From Bradyrhizobium prioriisuperbiae (lineage in GTDB: Bacteria; Pseudomonadota; Alphaproteobacteria; Rhizobiales; Xanthobacteraceae), in contig NZ_CP135921.1 of the NCBI RefSeq assembly GCF_032397745.1, positions 2,914,001 to 2,978,000 of the forward strand: a DNA stretch of 64,000 bases, written 5' to 3'. Each line of letters opens with the position of its first letter. Position 1 is the first letter of the stretch. A model generated the notes under the pieces. The model was not told where the DNA came from. It did no database searches and saw nothing but the letters and a program-made list of their open reading frames with translations. The translations under genes were made by a program, and so were the position numbers. This document shows, piece by piece, positions 33,917-44,027 of this stretch.

Positions 33917-34146
33917 TTGAAAGATCGTCCGCCTCGGTCGGGTGGCCGATGACTGACTGAAGGAGCGCGCGTTTCTCGGCAATTTGCGGCTCGGGAGAAC
34001 GCGTGAGATCCGCATCCGGCTGTGATGTTGTATGCCACCGCCGGCAGACCGGCGTTTCGCAGACCTGCTCTGCAAGCTTCCGCTCGCGAACACGACTTGC
34101 AAAACGAAAGTCATCGTGTAGGCTCCAGGTTCTAAATAAGAACTGA

Positions 34147-35001
34147 ATGAAAAGGCGCGTGTCCGCGCCCCGCCAGGGAGCCAAGGTCTTGCCAGAAAAC
34201 GTCTTGTCAGAAGATGCATTGGTGACGCGCGACGAGCGCGGCAATATTTCCGTGCTGACCATGCAGTATCGGCCCTACAATCTGCTGGGGCCGAAGCTGA
34301 TCAACGCCATCGTCGAACAGGTCGAACAGGCGCAGAAGGCCGGCAGCCGGGCGATCGTGATCCGCAGCGGCCTGCGGCACTTCTCCGCGGGAGCCGACCT
34401 CGACATCTTCGAGAAACGCGTCGCGCAGGGCAGCGGCGATACATCCAGCGAGAACCGCCGGCTCAACGGCGTCGAATTCCTGCGCTTCATGGAACTGTTG
34501 CCGATCCCGTTGATCGCCAGCGTCCACGGCGTCTGTCTCGGCGGCGGCCTCGAACTGGCCCTGTCATGCGATTACATCGTCGCCGCCACGTCCGCCAAGA
34601 TCGGCTCGGTGGAAGCGACACTGGGCCTGCATCCGCTGCTCGGCGGCATCCAGCGCCAGGTGCAGCGCATCGGCGCCGCGCGCGCCAAGGAGATGTCGAT
34701 GCTGGCCCGGCGCTACGATGCACCGACACTGGAGAAGTGGGGCCTGATCAACCTGACGGTGCTGGAAGAAAAGCTCGAACAGGCGACCATGTCGATTGCG
34801 GAAGAGTTTGCGCAGGGGCCGACGCTGGCGCATGCGGCGACCAAGGAGCTGGTGCACATCGCGGTCAATGAGGGCGTGGTTGCGGCCGACGAAGCCATGG
34901 CGCGGGTGCAGGCGCCGATCTGGGCGTCGGAAGATCTCAAAGCGGGTCTGGCCTCGTTCAAGAAGCAGGGCCCAGGCCTCGCCAAGTTTGCGGGGCGCTG
35001 A
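34147..35001 (+). CDS. Enoyl-CoA hydratase/isomerase family protein
   Basis: This 284-residue crotonase-fold protein has oxyanion-hole segments SGLRHFSAGADLDIFEKR (about 74-91) and SVHGVCLGGGLELALSCDYIVAA (about 121-143). The usual catalytic Glu of the second site lies in SVEATLGLHPLLGG. The start is uncertain: ATG 34147 lacks a ribosome-binding site, and a TTG at 34189 follows GGGAGCCAAGG. It is one base from the CoA-transferase gene, so the two are coupled and probably act on the same acyl-CoA. Confidence 0.88.
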   Translation: MKRRVSAPRQGAKVLPENVLSEDALVTRDERGNISVLTMQYRPYNLLGPKLINAIVEQVEQAQKAGSRAIVIRSGLRHFSAGADLDIFEKRVAQGSGDTSSENRRLNGVEFLRFMELLPIPLIASVHGVCLGGGLELALSCDYIVAATSAKIGSVEATLGLHPLLGGIQRQVQRIGAARAKEMSMLARRYDAPTLEKWGLINLTVLEEKLEQATMSIAEEFAQGPTLAHAATKELVHIAVNEGVVAADEAMARVQAPIWASEDLKAGLASFKKQGPGLAKFAGR

Positions 35002-35002
35002 C

Positions 35003-36268
35003 ATGGCCGGACCTCTGAGTGGAATTCGTGTCGTCGACTTTGCCCGTGTTCTCGCCGGCCCGTTGTGTGCCCGCACCTTGCAGGACCTCGGCGCCGAGGT
35101 CATCAAGGTGGAGCCGCCCAGCCCCGACGTCTCGCGCTTTGCGTTCCCGTCGACCGACGGCATGTCCGGCTATTATGCCCAGCAGAATGCCGGCAAACGC
35201 AATGTCAGCATCAACCTGAACATCCCCGGCGCCTACGAGCTTGCGCTCAAGCTGTGCGACACCGCCGATATCGTGGTGGAGAATTTCCGCGCCGGCACGC
35301 TGGGCTTCTTCGGCCTCGACTATGAGACCCTGTCAAAACGCAATCCGCGGCTGATCTATGCCTCGATCACGGGTTATGGCCAGGGTGGTCCCTGGCGCAG
35401 CCGGATGGCGTATGCGCCAACGGTGCAGGCCGAAGCGGGCTTCACCGAAAACAGCGTGCGCCATTACGGCGAAGTTCTGACCGAGCCGCGCACCGACAGC
35501 CTGTCGCATGCGGACGTCTATGCCGGGCTGCAGGCGGTGATCGCGATTCTGGCGGCCTTGCACAGCCGCGAGAAGACCGGGCAGGGCCAGTATATCGACG
35601 TCGCGATGGCGGCGACCCTGCTCGCCGTCAATGAGCGGGCCCATGTCGATCTCTCCGACGATGACATCGGCGCGGAGCCGGCCGTACTCGGCGCGACCGA
35701 CTGTTCGTTTTTCACTGGCCCCAATGGCGAGCACTTCACCGTGGCCACCAGCATTGTCGGCAGCCGTACGTTTCCGTCCTGGCTGCGCGCGATGCGGCGT
35801 GTCGACCTGATGGACGATCCGCGGTTTTCCAGTGCGACGGGCCGCCGGCTGAACTTCGGCGCGCTGCATGCGATCATCCAGTCCTGGATCCTGACCTTCC
35901 CGGATATGGCGAGGCTCGACGCGCAGTTCGACGAGGCGAAAATCGCCATGGGTGAGATCCGCTCCATCAAGCAACTCACCAAATCCGACTGGAGCGATTA
36001 CTGGGGCGCGGTGCAACTGGTGCCGGACCGCAGCGGTGGCGAGTACCGTCTGCCTGGCCGCCCCTGGCACTTCTCCAAGGACGAACTGACGCCGATCGGC
36101 ACGCCGGCCTTCCAGGGCGAACACAACCAGGAGGTGTTTCGTGAGCTCGGTCTTAGCGAAGCGGACTTGCAGAAACTCAGTGACGCCGGCGCGCTGGTGA
36201 CGCACCGACGGGCGCTGGCGCCTGAGGTGACAGCAAAGCCATCGACGGAGTCCGGTCAGGCCGCGTGA
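35003..36268 (+). CDS. CaiB/BaiF family CoA-transferase
   Basis: This 421-residue class III CoA-transferase moves CoA between carboxylic acids. The N-terminus MAGPLSGIRVVDFARVLAGP, the segment LGAEVIKVEPP and ADIVVENFRAGTLGFFGLDY are diagnostic. The nucleophile is predicted as Asp171 in SLSHADVYAGLQ. The C-terminal half continues the intertwined-dimer fold. The substrate acid is unknown; the upstream hydratase suggests a short acyl-CoA pathway. Confidence 0.9.
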   Translation: MAGPLSGIRVVDFARVLAGPLCARTLQDLGAEVIKVEPPSPDVSRFAFPSTDGMSGYYAQQNAGKRNVSINLNIPGAYELALKLCDTADIVVENFRAGTLGFFGLDYETLSKRNPRLIYASITGYGQGGPWRSRMAYAPTVQAEAGFTENSVRHYGEVLTEPRTDSLSHADVYAGLQAVIAILAALHSREKTGQGQYIDVAMAATLLAVNERAHVDLSDDDIGAEPAVLGATDCSFFTGPNGEHFTVATSIVGSRTFPSWLRAMRRVDLMDDPRFSSATGRRLNFGALHAIIQSWILTFPDMARLDAQFDEAKIAMGEIRSIKQLTKSDWSDYWGAVQLVPDRSGGEYRLPGRPWHFSKDELTPIGTPAFQGEHNQEVFRELGLSEADLQKLSDAGALVTHRRALAPEVTAKPSTESGQAA

Positions 36269-36389
36269 GGGAGATTGTTGCAGAACAACAGCCGGCCGCG
36301 ATTCCATCGTGGCTGGCTCGCGCTGTTTGTCGATGCTAGACAGCGATGCCAGAGCATGATGAGCTCTGATCGAATTGTCGCGGCGAGGG

Positions 36390-36530
36390 ATGCGTGCTCC
36401 CTCTCCCCGCTTGCGGGGAGAGGGGTGGGGTGAGGGGCCCCTCATTGCACGGCGCTCGTGGTGACGCCCCCTCACCCGCCGCGCAAGTGCGCGACGACCT
36501 CTCCCCGCAAACGGGGAGAGGTGAACTGCC
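36390..36530. repeat. Dispersed repeat, third family
   Basis: CTCCCTCTCCCCGCTTGCGG with GGAGAGGGGTGGGGTGAGGG at the left is mirrored by CCCCCTCACCCGCCGCG and CTCTCCCCGCAAACGGGGAG at the right. The outer hairpins CTCTCCCCGC-x4-GGGGAGAG occur twice around a 25-base centre. Such elements are frequent in Bradyrhizobium relatives. It ends 13 bases before the start codon of the next gene and so contains its promoter region. Confidence 0.75.
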
Positions 36531-36542
36531 CAGGACAATGGA

Positions 36543-37142
36543 ATGGCCGACCAAAAGCGCGCGCGAATTGCCAACAAAGAGTGTTCCATGGCGCGGGCCA
36601 TGGAGGTGGTCGGCGACCGCTGGTCGATCCTGTTGCTGCGCGAGGCCTATTACGGCGTCAAACGGTTCGACCAGTTCGAATATTATGTCGGCGTGGCGCC
36701 CAATATTTTGAGCAATCGGCTGAAGAAATTCGTTGATGCCGGCATCATGGAGCGGGTGCCTTTGCCGGAGCATGCGGGCCGCTACGAATATGTGCTGACC
36801 GACAAGGGCCGAAGCTTCTTTCCGGCCTATCTGGCGCTGAAGAAATGGGGCGATGACTGGCTGGCGGAGCCCGAGGGCCCGCAGGTGGTTTTCAGGGATC
36901 GTGAGAGTGGACGCCCGATCGAGTATCCCCCCCTGCAGGCGCGCAATGGCAGACCTCTGCAGCTTGAGGACGTCGAAGTCGTGGCCGGCTGCGGTGCCGT
37001 GCCCTTCAACCGCAAGCGATTTGCGGCGGCGACCGCGGAGGCTCTCCCCGATCGCGATGTGACGGCCGAATCACGGGATGCACCGGCTCGCAACAAAGCC
37101 AGGCCTGTGTCGCGCCGTTCTGCGCCGCGCAAAGGCAAGTAA
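36543..37142 (+). CDS. HxlR family transcriptional regulator (long C-terminus)
   Basis: This 199-residue winged-helix protein has the family order: Cys14 in KECSMARAMEVVGDRWSIL, then LLREAYYGVKRFDQFEYYVG, recognition helix APNILSNRLKKFVDAGIM and wing VPLPEHAGRYEYVLTDKG. The 70 residues beyond residue 120 are unusual, ending in an Arg/Lys/Pro-rich tail (ARPVSRRSAPRKGK). It is convergent with the molybdenum hydroxylase genes. The target is unknown. Confidence 0.88.
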   Translation: MADQKRARIANKECSMARAMEVVGDRWSILLLREAYYGVKRFDQFEYYVGVAPNILSNRLKKFVDAGIMERVPLPEHAGRYEYVLTDKGRSFFPAYLALKKWGDDWLAEPEGPQVVFRDRESGRPIEYPPLQARNGRPLQLEDVEVVAGCGAVPFNRKRFAAATAEALPDRDVTAESRDAPARNKARPVSRRSAPRKGK

Positions 37143-37158
37143 CGGCTCGCCATCGGGC

Positions 37159-37653
37159 TCAAACAACCTGCGAGACCTTGTAGGCAATCCCGCCCTCGAT
37201 CGGGTAGCCGGTCCCGACACAGACGATGTCATTCAGCCAAGCGTAGGACTTCGCCCCGGTTTCGAATAGCGGCGTGGTCCGAAAGTAATACCGCGCGGGA
37301 TCGATCTGGGTCCGCTTGACGGGATCGGCCACCTCGGCGCGCAGCTCGGGCGGGGTGATCCAGCGGCCGCCATAGGTCATGTGCACCAGGGCGTTGTCGT
37401 GGGTGCGCAAAGTCAACCGGACATCCAGCGACATCCCGCCGTCGGGGCGGAACAGCGCCCAGTCGCCGCCACCCGCCAGCACCTCGCCACGCAGCTTTGG
37501 GCCTTCGAACGTTCCGCCGGCCGCGCCGAAGAGAATCCGCTGACCCAACGGGCCTGGGCCGATGTTCAGCAGTGGATTGAGATCGACAACGATGTCGAAC
37601 AGGTGCGTCGTTGCGATGTCGCTGACGACCTTTACGCGTGGATCGGATGCCAT
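37159..37653 (-). CDS. DUF3237 domain protein
   Basis: This 164-residue protein shows the DUF3237 pattern: LFDIVVDLNPLLNIGPGPLGQR, VLAGGGDWALFRPDGGMSLDVRLTLRTHDNALVHMTYGG and YYFRTTPLFETGAKSYAWLNDIVCVG. The expected beta-barrel is cytoplasmic. The family is of unknown function. It follows the FAD subunit of the molybdenum hydroxylase by 37 bases on the same strand. Start ATG 37653; an upstream extension lacks support. Confidence 0.85.
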   Translation of the reverse strand: MASDPRVKVVSDIATTHLFDIVVDLNPLLNIGPGPLGQRILFGAAGGTFEGPKLRGEVLAGGGDWALFRPDGGMSLDVRLTLRTHDNALVHMTYGGRWITPPELRAEVADPVKRTQIDPARYYFRTTPLFETGAKSYAWLNDIVCVGTGYPIEGGIAYKVSQVV

Positions 37654-37690
37654 GGGGGACGCCTTCAGTTGCTGGGTCTGTCTAAAACAT

Positions 37691-38545
37691 TCAATCCGCT
37701 TTGAACGATGTAAGTCCGCGCGCCACTTCGGTTCTGATGAGATGCCTGCGATAGTCTGCCGATGCATAATGGTCGGACAGGCAGTCGGCCTGTTCGCCGG
37801 CGAGTTTCGCGGCCGCTTCGATTGTCTCTGCGGTGAGCGGTTGTCCGATCACGGCCTTCGCGGCCGCTTCGGCCGCGAAGGCGTGGCCTGTCGCACCGGT
37901 GATGCCGATGGCCGCGTCGGACACGGTGTTATCGGTTAAACCCAAGGCGAAGGCGACGCCGACGACGGCATAGCCGCTCGCTGGATGGCGGATCTTGCGA
38001 TAGCGGAATTGCGTGTCGGGCCGCGGCCGGGTGATGTGAACGGCGACCAGGATCTCGTCCAGCGCGAGTGCGGTGGTCATGATGTCGACGAAAAAATCAC
38101 GCGCGGCCACCCGCCGTCGTCCTTGCGGGCCGGCGAGCTCGATCTCGGCATTGAGCGCAATTACGACGGCGGGCCAGTCGGCGGCCGGGTCGGCATTCGC
38201 GAGCGATCCGCCGATGGTGCCACGGTTGCGCACCTGCGGATCGGCGATCAGGCTTCCGGCCTGATGGAAAATCGGCAGCACCTCGCGCAGCGGCGTGGAT
38301 GCCAGAAGCTCCGCATGGGTGGTCAGCGCACCGATCCGGATCTGCTCGCCAATCGTGATGCACCTGAGATCGTCGAGGCCGCGGATGTCGACCAGCAGCG
38401 CCGGCGATGCCAGCCGCAGTTTCAACGTTGGGATCAGAGAGTGACCGCCCGCGACGAGCTTGATGCCATCGGGATCGCCCTGCAGCAGGCCGATGACCTG
38501 ATCGAGCGAGGTGGCGCGGACATAATCGAACGAGGCCGGGATCAT
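37691..38545 (-). CDS. Molybdenum hydroxylase FAD-binding (medium) subunit, CoxM-like
   Basis: This 284-residue subunit carries the two FAD motifs of the family, LVAGGHSLIPTLKLR near residue 31 and NRGTIGGSLANADPAADWP near 108. The C-terminal CO_deh_flav_C region begins around 170 (FRYRKIRHPASGYAVVGVA). It passes electrons from the Fe-S subunit to FAD. It overlaps the large subunit gene by four bases. The three subunits together form a xanthine dehydrogenase-family enzyme. Confidence 0.92.
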   Translation of the reverse strand: MIPASFDYVRATSLDQVIGLLQGDPDGIKLVAGGHSLIPTLKLRLASPALLVDIRGLDDLRCITIGEQIRIGALTTHAELLASTPLREVLPIFHQAGSLIADPQVRNRGTIGGSLANADPAADWPAVVIALNAEIELAGPQGRRRVAARDFFVDIMTTALALDEILVAVHITRPRPDTQFRYRKIRHPASGYAVVGVAFALGLTDNTVSDAAIGITGATGHAFAAEAAAKAVIGQPLTAETIEAAAKLAGEQADCLSDHYASADYRRHLIRTEVARGLTSFKAD

Positions 38546-40906
38546 GGCCGTGCTCCGGAGCGCGCGGTCTGGATCGCCGCCCAGATCCGCGGTGGCGTCA
38601 TCGGCATGTCGAGATGGTTGATGCCGAATGGCGCCAGCGCATCGAGCACGGCGTGCACCATGGTCGGCGGGGCGGCGATCGAACCGCTTTCGCCGATGCC
38701 CTTGACGCCGATCGGGTTGGTCGGCGACGGCGTGATCTGAAACGACGAACGGATGTTGGGTACATACTCCGCGCGCGGCACGGCGTAATCCAGCAGCGAT
38801 CCCGTCATTAGCTGGCCGTTGTCCGGATCGTAGTTGACGCCTTCATACAGCGCCTGGCCGATGCCCTGCACCACGCCGCCATGGATTTGCCCGGCCGCGA
38901 GCAGCGGGTTGATCAAGGTGCCGACATCGTCGACGGCGACATAATCCAGGATCTCGACAATGCCGGTCTCCGGATCGACTTCGACATAGGCCATGTGAAT
39001 GCCCGAGGGCGCGCCCATGCCGGTCGGATCGTAGAACACGGTTTCATCAAGCCCGGGCTCAAGGCCGTCAGGCAGTTTGTGGCCGACATAGGCCATGCGC
39101 GCGACCTTGCCGAAGCTCAGCGGTGCGATATCGGTGCCGGGCACGCTGAACTGGCCGCCTTCGTAAGCCACGTCCTTCTCGTCGACCTCCAGCATGCCGG
39201 CGGCGATCTTCTTTGCTTTGGTCACGATGCGATGGGAGGACACGTGCACACTGGAGCCGCCGACCGACATCGAGCGGGAGTTGAAAGTGCCATGGCCGGC
39301 CTGCACCTGCCGTGTGTCGCCCTGCACCACGTCAATGTGGTCGATCGGAATCTGCAGCACATCGGCGGCGATCTGCGCGAACGACGTGACATGGCCGTGG
39401 CCCTGGCTCATGGAGCCGGAAAAGATCGTGGCCCGGCCGCTGGAATCCACCGCGATCCGCGCGCTTTCCCAGCCGCCGCGGTTGAATCCGCTCATGGCGA
39501 GTCGGCGCGACGGCGCCATGCCGCACATGTGGGTGTAGGCGGCGACACCAATGCCGCGATAGCGGCCCTGGGTGCGCAGCGCGTCGCGCTCGCTACTGCG
39601 CGCGCCATAGTCGAATGCATCGAGCGCCTTGGTGAGACAGCCTTCGTAATTGCCGCTGTCGAAGATCACGCCCATGCTGGCATAAGGACGGTAGGGAAAA
39701 TCGGCGGCCTGGATGAAGTTCCTGCGCCGCACCTCGACCTGATCAAGCTTCAGATGCCGCGCCACCGCGTCGATGGTTCGCTCCGCAATGTAGGCACCCT
39801 CAGGCCGGCCGTAGCCGCGATAGGCATCGACCGGCACGGTGTTGGTCACCACCACCCGCGAAATTGCCTCATAGTTGGCGATCTTGTAGGTGCCGGTGCC
39901 GTAATTGATGGTGTTTACGGTCGGGCCGCCGCTCGCCATGTTGGAGAGATAGGCGCCGACATTGCCCAGCGTCTCCACCTTCATGCCCAGGATGGTGCCA
40001 TCATTGCGGATGGCGGCTTCGATGGTCTCGATATGGGCGCGGCCGTGGCTGGTGGACTGGTGGCTTTCGGAGCGCGATTCCCACCATTTCACCGGTACGC
40101 CGAGTTCACGCGCCAGATACGGGCAGAGCAGTTCCTCCGGATAAAGATGCATCTTGGCGCCGAAGCCACCGCCGATGTCAGGCGCGATCACGCGCAGCAT
40201 ATGCTCGGATAAACCCACGGTCTCGGCAATCCACCGCCGGTGCATGTGCGGCACCTGGCTTGGGATATAGACTGTCAGCGTGCCGTCGGCACCGGGATCG
40301 GCGATGATCGATCGCGTCTCCATGCAGGTCGGGATCAGGCGGTTGTTGATGATCCGCAGCTGGATGACCTGATCGGCACTTTTGACGGCCTTCTGGTAGT
40401 CACCGCCCTTGACCTTGAACACGGTGGTGATGTTCCCCGGCACATTGTCGTGCAGTTGCGGAGCGCCGTCGCGGATTGCGGCATCTTCATCGACGACGGC
40501 AGGCAGTGCTTCGTAGTCGACATCGATCAGGCCGATCGCGTCATAGGCCTGGGCCTGGGTGTCGGCCACCACCAGCGCGACGCATTCCCCGACAAAACGC
40601 ACACGATCGATCGCGACCACGGGGCGATCGGGCACCTTGGTGCCGGGCAGGATCCAGTTCGGGACGATCGATCCGAGCTTGCCGGCGAGGTCGGTACCGG
40701 ACAGCGCCAGATGCACGCCAGGCGAGGCCTGGGCTGCGGTGAGGTCGACATGCCTGATGATGGCATGGGCGTGCGGCGAGCGCAGGATCGCCAGATGCAG
40801 CATCCCCGGCAGTTTGATGTCGTCGACATAACGGCCCTTGCCGGTGACCAGCTTGAAATCTTCCCGTCGCCGCAATGGCTGGCCGATATAGGGAGGCCGT
40901 GCTGCT

Positions 40907-40914
<8 letters not shown>
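38542..40914 (-). CDS. Molybdenum hydroxylase large (Mo-pterin) subunit, form II CoxL-like
   Basis: This 790-residue subunit starts at ATG 40914 ([20 protein letters not shown]). The active-site loop is [14 protein letters not shown] (about residue 365), the form II pattern AYRGxGR, not the AYRCSFR of true CO dehydrogenase. The catalytic Glu lies in [15 protein letters not shown] near the end. [15 protein letters not shown] binds the pterin. A hydroxylase acting on an aromatic or heterocyclic substrate is more likely than CO oxidation. It overlaps both neighbours. Confidence 0.93.
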
Positions 40915-41401
<487 letters not shown>

Positions 41402-41437
41402 GTGGCCCTCCCTTTGGCTACCGCTTGCGGCGTTTTC

Positions 41438-42157
41438 TTAAGAAAGCCGGATATCGGCGATATCGATGGCGACTGCGGTGAGGCTGGGATCGGCTGTGCC
41501 GTCCGGGTTTCGGCGATAGGCCCGCCGTTTGGTCGCGATCTTGATGCCGTCGAAATCCCTGTAGTCGGTCATGACGTGGGCGGTCAGGAGATTGCCGACC
41601 ACGACGGCGCTGTAATCCATCCGGCTGATCAGGTTGTCCGGGCCGACATGGAAAATCTGTTCGGGGCCGTGGGTTGCGATGGAATCCGGGAAGGTGACTT
41701 TGAGTCGACGGTGTGTCTCGCCATTGCTGCTCAGCGGGTCGATTTCCTCGGCTTTGATTCCCGGCAGCAGGAATAGAAACGGCGTCGTGAGATAGTTCCA
41801 GATCGCGTAACCGCTGAAATAAGCGAGGTTCAGGTCATCCCACGGGGTGGCCGGCGTGTGATCTTTGAAAGCGGTCCGCGGGCTGCGCCGTTCCTCGAGA
41901 TGACGCCCGTCGAGCGTCTCGATGACGGTGAGATCCGGCGTGCACACGCTGCGCCTGTCCGCTGCCGTGAACGGCCGATAGCTGGTCCACTGCTTGCGAG
42001 TCTCGATGGTGACGTGGACATCCTTCAAAACGTCTGCCCAGCCCTTTCGCGCCCACATCGCGCCGGTGATCGACATGTCGCCGTCGATGGTTGTCACCTT
42101 GGTCCAGCGCGCAATACCGCCGTGCGCCTCGATGACCTGATCCAGCAGGCTGCTCAT
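41438..42157 (-). CDS. Hypothetical protein, first gene of the hydroxylase operon
   Basis: This 239-residue protein opens MSSLLDQVIEAHGGIARWTK, then continues in a mainly beta pattern (VHVTIETRKQWTSYRPF, HRRLKVTFPDSIATHGPEQIFHVG, DYRDFDGIKIATKRRAYRRNPDG). The repeated beta-strands with an opening of the form AHGG-x3-W recall the LolA-like/outer-membrane lipoprotein-sorting fold, but no signal peptide is present. No family name is certain. It ends 36 bases before the Fe-S subunit and starts at ATG 42157 after GGAG. It is divergent from the second HxlR gene. Confidence 0.75.
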   Translation of the reverse strand: MSSLLDQVIEAHGGIARWTKVTTIDGDMSITGAMWARKGWADVLKDVHVTIETRKQWTSYRPFTAADRRSVCTPDLTVIETLDGRHLEERRSPRTAFKDHTPATPWDDLNLAYFSGYAIWNYLTTPFLFLLPGIKAEEIDPLSSNGETHRRLKVTFPDSIATHGPEQIFHVGPDNLISRMDYSAVVVGNLLTAHVMTDYRDFDGIKIATKRRAYRRNPDGTADPSLTAVAIDIADIRLS

Positions 42158-42237
42158 GCCGTCTCCATCCCATCTGTCAGGATATTGCCGCTGCCGCGTT
42201 GGGCCGCGCAGGTCCAGCTTTCGCGCTGGACGGTTAG

Positions 42238-42258
42238 TAACTCTAATGATAAGAGTTA
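42238..42258. promoter_or_regulatory. Operator candidate in the divergent HxlR/hydroxylase spacer
   Basis: TAACTCT-AATGATA-AGAGTTA forms perfect seven-base arms with a seven-base spacer. It lies 81 bases upstream of the hydroxylase-operon start and 141 bases upstream of the HxlR gene. The AT-rich segment stands out in a GC-rich surround. The size fits a winged-helix dimer; the neighbouring HxlR protein is the natural candidate. Confidence 0.45.
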
Positions 42259-42398
42259 TGGTAGCGCAAGCGATTTCTGCGAGGTTGGTTTGGTCCACAC
42301 CCCCCGCAACGTTCTCGATGATTGGCGGGCCGAAATAGTCTAAAGGCTGATGTTGTTGGATCCCGCATCCGAGGGGATCAAGAGGAGGCCGGCCTTTC

Positions 42399-42890
42399 AT
42401 GCGATCCAAAAGTTTCGAAGGCATGACGTGTTCGATCGCCGGTGCGCTGGAGACGATCGGCGATCGCTGGGCGATCCTGATCCTGCGCGACCTGTCGCTG
42501 GGACTGCGCCGTTATGAGGATCTGCGGCAGTCGACCGATGTCACCCATGCAACGCTGTCGGATCGGCTCAAGCACCTGGAAGAGAATGAGCTGGTCGAGC
42601 GGCGGCTCTACCAGACCAATCCGGAGCGGCATGAATACATCCTGACCCGCAAGGGCTGGGACACCATCCTGCTGACCCAGGCGCTGGCGCAGATTGGCGA
42701 CAAGTGGGCAGTCGCGGGCGATGACGGGCCGCCGTTGAAGTTCGTCAATCGCAGGAGCGGTCGGCCGGTGAAGCTTGCGCTGGTGGATGAGAAGACCGGT
42801 GAACGCGTGAGAAGTTCGGATATCCAGCTGCAGGCGGGACCGGGCGCCGATGAACGAATCCACTGGCGCCTGACGTTTCAGAAAACCTGA
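42399..42890 (+). CDS. HxlR family transcriptional regulator
   Basis: This 163-residue winged-helix protein has the conserved Cys11 in MTCSIAGALETIGDRWAIL, helix LRDLSLGLRRYEDLRQST, recognition helix THATLSDRLKHLEENEL and wing RRLYQTNPERHEYILTRKG. It is divergent from the hydroxylase operon, separated by 241 bases with an inverted repeat, so it probably controls that operon. Start ATG 42399 follows AAGAGGAGG at 13 bases; a start a few codons later is possible. Confidence 0.9.
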   Translation: MRSKSFEGMTCSIAGALETIGDRWAILILRDLSLGLRRYEDLRQSTDVTHATLSDRLKHLEENELVERRLYQTNPERHEYILTRKGWDTILLTQALAQIGDKWAVAGDDGPPLKFVNRRSGRPVKLALVDEKTGERVRSSDIQLQAGPGADERIHWRLTFQKT

Positions 42891-42902
42891 TGTCGATGTC
42901 GG

Positions 42903-43919
42903 CTATTCGCCGGCATCGGTAACGCCGGCTTCGGCGAACGTCGCCATTCCGGCGTGACACGCGGCGGCGGCGCGCAGCAGCAACACCGCGACAGCCGCGC
43001 CTGAGGCTTCGCCCAGCCGCATGCCGAGATCCAGCAGCGGATCGAGTTTCAGCTCGGCGAGCAACTGCCGGTGTCCCGCTTCCGCAGAGACGTGGCCAGC
43101 GTTGCAATGATCAAGCACTGCAGGGTTGAGACGCGCGAACGGCAGGACCGCCGCGGTGGCGACAAAGCCGTCGAGCAGAACCGGAATACGCTGCGCCCGT
43201 GCCGCCAGCACCGCGCCGGCCATGGCCGCGAGCTCGCGTCCGCCGAGCGCCGTGGCGACTGCGAGCGGATCGCCGAGACTAGCGCTATGGCACTTCAGCC
43301 CGGCATCGATGGCGGCGCGCTTGCGCGCGAGCCCCTCGTCGTCGACCCCGGTGCCGCGACCGACCCAGCGCTCGGATCCTCCGCCCAGCAGCGCGGTGCA
43401 GAGCGCGGCTGCCACCGTGGTGTTGGCGATGCCCATCTCGCCGACCACCAGCAGGTCACAGTCGAGCGGCACCGTGTCATAGCCGGTGTTGACCGCAGCC
43501 AGAAATTCAGCGTCCGACATTGCCGGCGCGCCGGTGAAATCCGCGGTCGGGTGGTCGAGGTCGAGCGGCGTCACATGAAGCTCGGCGTTAGCGAGTTTCG
43601 CCAGCTGGTTGATTGCGGCGCCGCCGGCGGCGAAGTTCGCCACCATCTGGTGGGTGACCTCCTGCGGATAGGCCGAGACGCGCTGCGCGGCGATGCCATG
43701 ATTGCCGGCGAAGACCACAATCTTCACCCGGTCGAGGCGCGGGATGTCGCGACCCTGCCAGGTTGCAAGCCATGTCGCCAGCTGTTCCAGCCGGCCCAGG
43801 CTGCCCGGCGGTTTGGTCAGCACACTCTGCCGTTCAGCGGCGACGGTTGCCGCCTGTACGTTGCCATGGGCAAGGTCGTGGCAGAACGTGTGGATATCGT
43901 TGCTTGTTTCGAAGCGCAT
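42903..43919 (-). CDS. cobT: Nicotinate-nucleotide-dimethylbenzimidazole phosphoribosyltransferase
   Basis: This 338-residue enzyme makes alpha-ribazole 5'-phosphate for the lower ligand of cobalamin (called CobU in Pseudomonas denitrificans). TKPPGSLGRLEQLA near residue 35, VVFAGNHGIAAQRVSAYP near 68 and EMGIANTTVAAAL near 160 are family motifs. The catalytic glutamate is expected in RLGEASGAAVAVLLLRAA. It is divergent from cobS and its product is a direct substrate of CobS or of the neighbouring phosphatase. Confidence 0.94.
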   Translation of the reverse strand: MRFETSNDIHTFCHDLAHGNVQAATVAAERQSVLTKPPGSLGRLEQLATWLATWQGRDIPRLDRVKIVVFAGNHGIAAQRVSAYPQEVTHQMVANFAAGGAAINQLAKLANAELHVTPLDLDHPTADFTGAPAMSDAEFLAAVNTGYDTVPLDCDLLVVGEMGIANTTVAAALCTALLGGGSERWVGRGTGVDDEGLARKRAAIDAGLKCHSASLGDPLAVATALGGRELAAMAGAVLAARAQRIPVLLDGFVATAAVLPFARLNPAVLDHCNAGHVSAEAGHRQLLAELKLDPLLDLGMRLGEASGAAVAVLLLRAAAACHAGMATFAEAGVTDAGE

Positions 43920-44027
43920 GAAAAACCTGCATAGCGTTTTCCGATCCAGCCGGATCGGACATACGCGTCAAATTCCAAGTTGAAGCATTTTCCGGCAAGG
44001 TGCTGGAAAATCGCCCCGAGATCGGCG

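Noticed and set aside
38881..40212. A 443-codon plus-strand frame inside the large hydroxylase subunit gene
   Set aside because: Antisense shadow; the minus-strand frame has the active-site motifs.
43930..44027. Possible further copy of the rnpA-type repeat between cobT and cobS
   Set aside because: Only the short GCGTTTTCC and GCATTTTCC pieces are alike; the ACCGG-x-TCCACTT core is missing.
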